Assembly (NCBI GenBank): GCA_036784855.1
Contig: JAZDSV010000018.1
Span: forward strand, 124,001 to 188,000
Reading direction: 5' to 3'
Source of the DNA: Aphelidium insulamus
Taxonomy: Eukaryota; Aphelidiomycota; Aphelidea; Aphelidiaceae
DNA length: 64,000 nt
A model generated the notes under the pieces. That model was given only the letters and a program-made list of their open reading frames with translations. It did not search any database and was not told where the DNA came from. Below, in pieces: positions 56,520 through 64,000 of this stretch (its first letter is position 1; each line of letters starts with the position of its first letter). Position numbers and translations under genes: made by a program.

Positions 56520-59147
56520 ATGCCCGGCGTCATACTGGAAGGCGCCCCACCGTTGCCTGCGTCAGTTCCATCCACTACCGCAATGGCCGTGGAACAGCAA
56601 GCACAGGCGCTGGATACGGGCGCACCTCTCCCTATCCCTCTTGACCTAGCGGCCGCCACTGCATGCACACTGACCCACTTGACACCGGCCAGTTACACGG
56701 CCATGCCGTGGAAGAACGGTTGGTTGCATGTGTGTGTGTGTGGGGATCACGTTGTCTTGGTGTGCATATAATGTGCTGGACAGGCTGCGGCTCCACGGAG
56801 CAGATCTACGTCGACCCGCCCGGCGTGGATTTCCGTAAAGAAAAGTTCAACTGGAGGCTGAGCAGCGCGCTGGTGGCCGACTCGTGCACCTTTAGTGTGT
56901 TTGCCGAGTGTTTCAACACGCTGGTGCTGCTGCCGGCCATTCGGTGCGTGCTGATGTTCACTCACAGTACATTCCTATAGTAGGTATGTGCTAACTGGCC
57001 GCACGGTAGTGCTGGAGTCAAGCAGGCCAGCGCTGGCGACTTGAACGTGAGTAATGAGGCGGCCATCAGCTCGCTGCAGCATTTGCAGACTGCGACAACA
57101 GGACGCCGCATGGGTTCCAAGCAGCTGGCACTTAAACTTCGGCATCGTGAAGAGACTAAACCGCGGCTGGTGAAACCTCTGGCGCCGTACACGTATGACA
57201 GCAGTATCGAGACTAGTTGTGAAGTGGCATCGCCGTGTCAAGACATCACGTTGATCGTGGACCGCCGGAATGCCAAGGCCGATGTGACGGTGGAGAGCAT
57301 TGATGCCGATTCGCCGCCGTTCCGTAAACTGCTGCTGGCGCACACTACCGCCATCTATGTGGTGGCGGGCAGTTGCAGTGATGCCCGGCTGGCAGTGTCG
57401 GTGGAGGGACAGTCGGGTGGCACCGTGACTCTCGCTGTAGGCGACACGCTGCTCATCAAGAAGCACGACTTGGTGTCGCCGCGATATGTCAAGGCGGTGT
57501 CGGTCAGTCAGGACGGAGACGCGGCATCTCGCCAGATCGACTTCATATTCATGCAAATCAGTCAAGTCGCCACGACGGTGGAAACAGCAGTCTCAGCCGT
57601 GGCCGCGAAATTGTTTGCTCAAGGGCTCGTGGATACGGTGCCACCGGTGTTGGCGCTAGATGCCAGTGCCGGTCGACTCACGATGGACGGCGGTGTGTAC
57701 ATGGAGGCGCGGCATGAATATCATCCGCCGCAGTGGGCGTTCGTCAACTCTGAAATGGAGTCGTCCGTGCCGCCGCCCATCATTTGCGATCAGTTGAACT
57801 TGGACGACTTTCCACTCGGCAAAAAGTCGACTGCATGGATAAACATGATGAAACAGGTTAGTGGAGTGAGTGTATGTGATTTGACTAGTCTTAAACAGGT
57901 GTGAAGGGGCTGTCTGACTGGATCCGAGTGCCGTGCATAGTGGCAAGGGGCGCCGCTCCTGCATCGAGCCGTGGTGATTCACCAGTCACGGCGTCGGCAA
58001 CAGACAGAACGTCGGCCTCTACAACGACCGATAATGATGCTCCTCCCGAGGATATTGTGGTTGGAATCACTGCTGCTTTGCACGGCAACGAGGTATGTGC
58101 CAGATGAAGACAAAAGTTTTTGACATTCTGCAGGTTAATGGAGTAAGTTGTATTCAGCGATTGATGGCCGAGTTGGACATTGCGACTCTGCGAGGGACAG
58201 TAATTGCTTTGCCATGCCTCAATGTGCCCGGCTACCTTGGTTTTAAACGTGAATTTAGGTATCTACAGAATGGTACACGTTATGAATTCAAACACACGCA
58301 GTGACGGAAAGGACCTCAATCGCCAGTTTCCGGGACACCCAGATGGAGTGGCGTCTCAGGTGTACGCACATCTCATCATGGAGAAGATAATCAACAATTT
58401 CAACTACTTGATTGACCTGCACACGGCCAGCTTTGGCCGCGTGAACTCCTACTATGTCCGAGCCGATATGAATGACACAGCCACCGCATCCCTGGCAAAC
58501 CTGCAGCAACCGCAGATCATTCTGCACAACAGTGGCCAGGATGGTATGGAGCTCTATGAACGTTGCACTTATATATTTCTTATCATCCTAGGCACTATGC
58601 GCTCGGCAGCTAGTCAGCGCGGAATAAAATCCATCACGGTGGAAATAGGGAATCCGCAGCAGTTCCAAAACCAATTCATTCAGTGGTCATATCAAGGACT
58701 GCGCAACATACTGAACAATCTGGGAATGTACACCAGCACTGATGCACATATGCGCGACAGGTTTCGCATCACTGACCGCATGGGCTCGCAAGCTGTATTG
58801 TCGTTTCATCAGCCGCACCCCGCGGTCATCTGCTCCAAGGGATTTTGGACGTACGTTTTATTATATAATATAAACCTATGTACTAATTGTCTGATAGGTA
58901 TACCAAGACTGGAGGCGTACTCGAAGTGTACCCATCCGTCAACTCCATAGTGAAGAAGGGCGTTGTTGTGGCGCGAATTAAAAACATCTTCGGCAATGTG
59001 ATCGACGAGTACTTTGCCCCGTGCGATGCCATTGTCATTGGCCGCAGTTCGAATCCCGTCTCGATGGCCGGCGATCGCATTCTGCACTTTGGCGTGCTGC
59101 ACAAGGAGGGCGAGTCTCTGCCCGCTGTGGCCAAGGAGAATTATTGA
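56520..59147 (+). CDS. HutD-like cupin fused to AstE/AspA-like zinc deacylase
   Basis: Exons join(56520..56718, 56784..56943, 57010..57856, 57907..58092, 58134..58258, 58302..58543, 58592..58850, 58898..59147), giving 755 aa. Residues about 45-350 read as HutD/Ves: YTAMPWKNGCGSTEQIYVDP, FNWRLSSALVADSCTFSVF, PCQDITLIVDRR. Residues about 400-755 read as an AstE/AspA (M14-like) enzyme: WIRVPCIVARG, zinc ligands in ALHGNEVNG (about 461-464), DGKDLNRQFPGHPDG, LIDLHTASFGRVNSYYVRAD, ITVEIGNP. Exon 3 (57010-57856) runs open from the HutD part into the linker and deacylase start, so the fusion is in one exon. The family hydrolyses N-acyl amino acids; substrate unknown. One acceptor is AAG (57906). Confidence 0.85.
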
Positions 59148-59309
59148 GGATGTTAATACAAATTTTTGGCTAATGTGCCTTTTTTGGCGATGATTACTAC
59201 ATTTTAGAAAACTCGTACAGAAGGCGACTGCTGAATGCCAGTGGTTTATATGTAACGATAAATATGTATTGCGTGTAATTAAGCAGCCTGCACGCAAACT
59301 GTTTCAATC

Positions 59310-61676
59310 ATGCCCGCAAAAAAAACCTTTGACAACCAGGCGACGCTGCCCGCGCTCCCGGTGCCGCCGCTGGAGCATACGCACAAAGTGTTGCTGCACT
59401 CTCTCAAGCCATTCTGCCGCACCGATGCAGACTTTACTGTGGTCAAGGCGCAGCTGGATGATTTCATGCGCACACTGGGTAAGGGTGGACATGATGGCAC
59501 CTATCGAGTGTCACGTATGCAGCACCGGGGCTGCAGCGCAGGCTGGAGCAGCACGCAGCCTCCGCGTCGCCGCCAAACTGGCTGGACAAATGGTGGCTGC
59601 AGCTGGCATATCACTCGTGGCGCGAGCCGCTCCCCGTCAACTCCAACTGGTTCATGGTGTTCAGGGATCATCCCAGTCAGCCGCGGGCACTGCTCCACCC
59701 CAAAATGGCCGTGGTGCCGCAGGGTCATATCACCGAGTTCCAGGTGCATCGCAGTGCCGGCTTCATCACCACCGCCCTGGACATGAAGGATGCCATTGAA
59801 AGGCAAGCACTTAAAATCCATTGATTATGTATCTGAGCTGACTTCATAGCGGGTCCATCGCTCCAGAGTACATGAACCGCGGCCAGACACCGCTGTGCAT
59901 GCATCAGTACAAGCTGATGTTTGGATGGACTCGTAAGTGCACATACTCAAATATCTCTTAAATGCTAATGTTGAAGGCGTCCCGAAACTGGGTTGCGATT
60001 ATAATGTGTGTCCTGGTGGATTTCCCAGTACGTCGCGCCACGTGACCATGCTGCTGCGCGATCAAGTGTACTCGGTGCCCGTGTACGACGTAGATGGCCG
60101 TCGGGTATCTGTGGCGGATGTTGAGAGGTTGGATTGTGGAGGGGACTTATATGGAGTTTATCCCAACTGTTCAATGTAGACAGCTGTGGCACTGTGTTAA
60201 TGACGCAATGAGCACGCCAGCGCAGCCGCCTATCTGCGCGCTGACTGGAGATCACCGCGACAACTGGTCCACGGTATTGTTTGCTCTAGGGACATATCAC
60301 ACTCACTCATTTTATCTCTTCGATACAGGCCCGCAAACATTTGGTGGAACTGGACGCGGTGAATGTGGCCTCGCTGGCCGACATTGAAGCGTCGCTGTTT
60401 TGCATGTGTCTGGATGACTGGAATTTTGCCGACCAGCACGATCTGGCTTACCGTGCGTCACTGAGTACAGTTTATGATACACATGTGTAATTTAACATAG
60501 AAAATATGGCACATGGCAAGACGGGCCACAATCGCTGGTACGACAAGGCGATATCGGTGGTGTGCAGCAGTCAGGGCAAGGGCGGGATGAACGGCGAGCA
60601 CTCGCCATGCGACGCTTTGATTCCCAGTCGCCTCATGGACTGGATGGTGGAAAAGTGAGTGAGAATCTACCATACTACGTACGCACATTAACACTGCCAG
60701 TGAACCCGCCCGAGACCCGGCAGGCTGTGCAAAGGACTCGCTGACTCTGCCAAAGCCCCACAAGCTACAGTGGGTAGTGGACGCCACTATTGAACGGGCC
60801 ATATCGCATGCCAATGAGACTCTTGCCGGAATCGTCAGCAACTGCGACGCTGCTGTCTTGATTTACGAAGGTTATGGCAGCGAGTTTATCAAGCAGCATG
60901 GTTAGTAGTATGCTACTTTTACATTCAACCGTGTTTAAGCTGCTTCACGGCAGCCAAAGTATCGCCCGATGCATATGTCCAGATGGCGCTGCAGTTGGCG
61001 TACTATCGCTTGCACGGAAAGTGGACGGCCACGTACGAGACTGGAAGCACTAGGAAGTTCATCCTTGGCCGCACTGAAACCATTCGGAGCTGTTCACCGG
61101 AGGCATGCACCTTTGTACAAAGGTTTACGGACGCTGCGTGCAAGGTATGTCATATTGATTATTGCACATCATAGTCTAAGCTGAGTGTACGATGTAGCCC
61201 GCGGAAAAATTTGCAGCATTCACCAAGGCTTGCGCCGCTCACTCACAGTACACCAGCATGACCATGCAGGGGATGGGCGCAGATAGACATCTGCTGGGTC
61301 TGCGGTGCGTCATGAAACCCGGCGAAAAGCATCCGTTCCTGGACAGCCCTGTGCTGAAGGAGAGCTCCAATTTCCGCCTTAGCACTTCGAGCTTGAACAG
61401 TGGCGAGAACTTTAACGGTATGATATATTTAGGTTATGTTATACATAATCATTTAACATTAATATCTTAATAGGCACGGGATTTGGCGCAGTGACACCCG
61501 ATGGATACGGCACCAATTACTGCATCGGGCCGCGAGTGCTAAAGTTTGGCCTGGAGAGCAAGAAACAGTGCCGCGAAACAAGCACAGCGGGATTTCGACG
61601 TGCGCTCACTGACGCATTCAACGATTTGCGCCAACTGTGCCAGCAAGTTCACACTGATGGCTCGGCGAGACTTTGA
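59310..61676 (+). CDS. CAT2: carnitine O-acetyltransferase
   Basis: Eleven exons, join(59310..59478, 59523..59802, 59850..59932, 59977..60127, 60180..60273, 60329..60452, 60501..60654, 60701..60900, 60954..61144, 61198..61417, 61474..61676), give 622 aa. Landmarks: LPALPVPPLEHT, RGQTPLCMHQYKLMFGW, the catalytic His in NGEHSPCDALIPSR, YRLHGKWTATYE, RLSTSSLNSGENF and FGAVTPDGYGTNY. It moves acetyl groups between CoA and carnitine for export from peroxisomes or mitochondria. The C-terminal tripeptide is ARL, an acceptable peroxisomal PTS1. Intron 2 (59803-59849) begins GCAAGC and no in-phase GT exists nearby. Confidence 0.95.
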
Positions 61677-61729
61677 TGATGCTGTCCGGTGGCCAAAATA
61701 AAATGCGAGTATTTGATCTATCTATATTT

Positions 61730-62680
61730 CTATCGAAACAAAAAAGTCTGGCCCGCCAGGATGCCAGCTTGCCCGAGTACGCTATCTGGTCCAACCGACT
61801 TCAATGTGCCCGCGGAATCCCCCTCTGACCTGGCAGAGCCACACAGCGCCCGGGCCATTGCCGGCGGACCACATATGAACACTTGGGTGACAGGTGGTGC
61901 CGAACTGTCGGCCACAACATAATCGCGCCACACCTTGGCGGATATGGGACCGGGATGAACATTGTCGTCCTTCCGAGTCACTTGTTCATCAGACGAGTCC
62001 ACTAGGTAAACTGGATGAATGTCATTGGCTCCGCTCAAGGCATCCAACTCGGGCTTTAGCAACAGCTCATCGGCATTACGTGCCCCGTACAATAAAGTAA
62101 TGCGCGCATTGCGGTTCGATAATTGTTCCAGCAGTTGCCAGCATGCGGTTATGCCAGTGCCGCCTGCGACTAGTACATAGTGTGGGCGATCGGCGCCATC
62201 AGCGATGTCCCTGTCCAAATCCAGGTCGACGTGTGGCCCCCGTAGCCACACCGTAGCATCCACGCGCACTTCATGACACAAGTAGCGTGCCAGCTCACCC
62301 ATGGGCCATGGATACGTCTTGACCAGCAGAGAAAGCGTGCCAGGAGGCTCCTCCTCATCTACGGCACTGACTGGAGTGAAGTAGCGCGTGGACTGTGACC
62401 GCGGGTCCAGCGCCTCCACGGACCACACGGACTTGGCAAGACGTGCGGCGGCATCCACGACCGATGGCCCGGCACACTGCTTGTAACGTAGGCGATACGC
62501 AGTGGGCGACACCTGGTCGCGGGAGATGAGACGGAACGGGGCAAACCCGGCGTGCATTGCAATGGCGTCACTGTGACTGGACAGTGTGTAGTGCTGCCGT
62601 TGCCACCGCCACCACGTGAAGAGCGCGCCGGCACTGCACGCCGCGGCCACACCAGCCACCGCCATACGCCGCGTAATCAT
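61730..62680 (-). CDS. cytochrome-b5-reductase-like FAD/NAD oxidoreductase
   Basis: 316 aa, single exon. The N-terminus has basic residues and a hydrophobic helix (MAVAGVAAACSAGALFTWW), suiting a mitochondrial membrane anchor. The FAD-binding motif is STRYFTPVS, followed by LSLLVKTYPWPMGELARYL. The NAD(P)H motif is AGGTGITACWQLLEQL, followed by LLYGARNADELLLKPEL and FICGPPAM. The family passes electrons from NADH via FAD to b5-type acceptors. It resembles the less-studied fungal relatives (Aim33-like) rather than clear Cbr1/Mcr1, but this is a weak distinction. The stop is 53 bp from that of convergent CAT2. Confidence 0.87.
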   Translation of the reverse strand: MITRRMAVAGVAAACSAGALFTWWRWQRQHYTLSSHSDAIAMHAGFAPFRLISRDQVSPTAYRLRYKQCAGPSVVDAAARLAKSVWSVEALDPRSQSTRYFTPVSAVDEEEPPGTLSLLVKTYPWPMGELARYLCHEVRVDATVWLRGPHVDLDLDRDIADGADRPHYVLVAGGTGITACWQLLEQLSNRNARITLLYGARNADELLLKPELDALSGANDIHPVYLVDSSDEQVTRKDDNVHPGPISAKVWRDYVVADSSAPPVTQVFICGPPAMARALCGSARSEGDSAGTLKSVGPDSVLGQAGILAGQTFLFR

Positions 62681-62910
62681 CCTTGCCTTGTATATATGCA
62701 GGCAGATTAAGGCCTTCTTTATTTATGCGAAGTGAGTCGATGGTAATTTATGGCCATGCAATGCTTCACTAGAGACTTTATACAATGTTGTTTGAATATC
62801 CATATCCGGTGCCACAAACAAAATATATTTTGATGTGTTCTGTGTGTGTAATGTTATGGGTCCATGCAAGCTGTATGCCATAAAGGGTGGCACACTTGCC
62901 ACTAGACTGC

Positions 62911-64000
62911 CTACTTGCACTCGGTTGGTACGTCAAACGAATCATATCCACCACGCTTGGCCAGAGATCCCAGACCGCGCTTGGCAAATGACTTCCACAG
63001 CAGACACACGTGCTGTCCCTCAAACAACACTTCATCGGCCTTCATGATTGCATTTCGTGCATCCACAAATGTCGGTCGGCACGGCTGAATCTTCATGCCC
63101 TCCACCAGCAGCTGCATCATGATAATGTTGCCGGCCAGTTTGTTGGCGGGGATGGTGCCGTTGCGCAGACCGGCAATGTTGTACCAGTTGGCGTCAAAGC
63201 CATGCTGGTCCACAAACGACCAGTACACCTCGTACAGGATCGACGCCCACACGGAGCCAATGTGGTGCACGCGCGAGTTGTACGGGCTGCGGCGAATGTA
63301 CGAGTAAATGTGCGGGTTGGTCTGCATGGAGCGCGAGTACGGGAACGGTCGAATGCCACGGTTGGCAGAGTAGTCGCCCAGACCAAACTCGATGTCGCTG
63401 GTGTAGTTGGCACGCATGCGCAACATGGTGGCAAAAATATCACCCCAGCCCTCCTGCGACCATGTAAATACAATATTTGTGAACATTCAAAACAAACTTA
63501 CGCCCATGCCACCAGCTTCTCCGTAGCCCAGACAGTTGGAGTTGGCGGGACCGCCGGTGAGACGGGTGGAGATGCCGTGTGCGTACTCGTGGATGACGAT
63601 GCCCGACTCGAGATCACCGTCGCGCGCCGGCTTGGTCACGGTCCAGATGTACATGCGCATCCGTCCGTTCATGCCGTCGGGCGGGGTGGCAAAGTTGGCG
63701 TTGTTGTAGCCGCTTCCATCTGTAAAGCAACATTAGAATACATCAATTACACTACAGGAACAAAATATCCACCTTGCGCGTTGGCAATGACAGCATCGTC
63801 GTCTCGACCACCACGTCCCAGATTGTTGAACTGAAAGTTGCCCGACTTCTCGTCAAATCCGTAGTTGTAAAAGACGTCGTGCATGACATTGTTCCAGTAG
63901 AACAAGTTGGTCACCGATGCATTCACATAGGAGCGCGGCTCATCGTTGAAGTCAATCTCGTAGTTGAACACGAGTTCGTTGTCCTGCTTGTCGCCAGTGG
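62911..64000 (-). CDS. fungalysin-type metalloprotease (M36), 3' part only
   Basis: Exons complement(join(62911..63453, 63502..63719, 63773..>64000)); the 5' end lies beyond the window. The catalytic domain is clear: [35 protein letters not shown], zinc motif [32 protein letters not shown] with the third zinc ligand Glu, and [20 protein letters not shown]. The C-terminus is ordinary for the family. These are secreted endopeptidases made with an inhibitory propeptide (not in view). All catalytic residues visible here are intact. Confidence 0.95.

Noticed and set aside
1-64000. Retroelements, virus-like elements, DNA transposons or LINEs
   Set aside because: No reverse transcriptase, integrase, transposase, capsid-type or polymerase reading frames and no long terminal repeats were recognised on either strand.

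Overview
The window is dense eukaryotic nuclear DNA from a fungus, most likely a non-Dikarya (early-diverging) lineage. It carries about 30 protein genes and one tRNA gene. Introns are numerous (I place about 105) and mostly 41-70 nt. Fungal signals are a Hal4/Hal5-type kinase, a Yhm2 carrier, SPT3, a CHS5/exomer N-domain, GPI-type wall proteins with degenerate chitin-deacetylase folds, and a fungalysin protease. Exon joins were worked out by hand from reading phase and remembered family alignments. No gene was checked against transcripts or databases, and genus and chromosome position cannot be told.

Layout. 1-8.8 kb: a partial minus-strand exon, a Hal-type kinase, mevalonate kinase (ERG12) and a large secreted protein of unknown family. 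9-20 kb: exportin-5/MSN5 converging on ECM29. 20.6-24.9 kb: proteasome beta6 (PRE7), sharing a divergent promoter with ECM29, then cytosolic serine hydroxymethyltransferase and a secreted orphan. 25.4-31.8 kb: MINDY deubiquitinase, an ankyrin protein, OGG1, an SLC25 carrier and a small secreted protein. 31.9-40.8 kb: YHM2, a Cys/His-cluster nuclear-type protein, tRNA-Cys, TFC4 (TFIIIC) and an O-fucosyltransferase-like type II membrane protein. 40.9-47.5 kb: SPE2 and SPT3 packed 8 nt apart, then a run of small secreted/GPI proteins with a 3' tandem repeat. 47.9-53.6 kb: a CHS5 N-domain protein, a PRKRIP1 homologue, a patatin lipase and a CCDC47 homologue. 53.7-56 kb: two paralogous degenerate NodB proteins. 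56.5-64 kb: a HutD/AstE-like fusion protein, carnitine acetyltransferase, a cytochrome-b5-reductase-like protein and a 5'-truncated fungalysin.

How genes relate. There are no bacterial-type operons, but several arrangements suggest shared control. ECM29 and PRE7 are both proteasome genes transcribed divergently across a 780-bp promoter with a perfect 22-bp inverted repeat holding TGAGTCA sites. A tRNA-Cys gene lies 89 bp from the start of TFC4, which encodes a subunit of the factor that binds tRNA genes. SPT3 and SPE2 are head-to-tail with almost no spacer.

Most notable: (1) about 11 of roughly 105 introns appear to be GC-AG, around ten times what is usual; (2) one protein joins a HutD-like cupin to an AstE/AspA-like zinc deacylase; (3) tandem repeats carrying AATAAA sit just downstream of two GPI-protein genes. 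No retroelement, virus-like element, transposon or CRISPR array was recognised.
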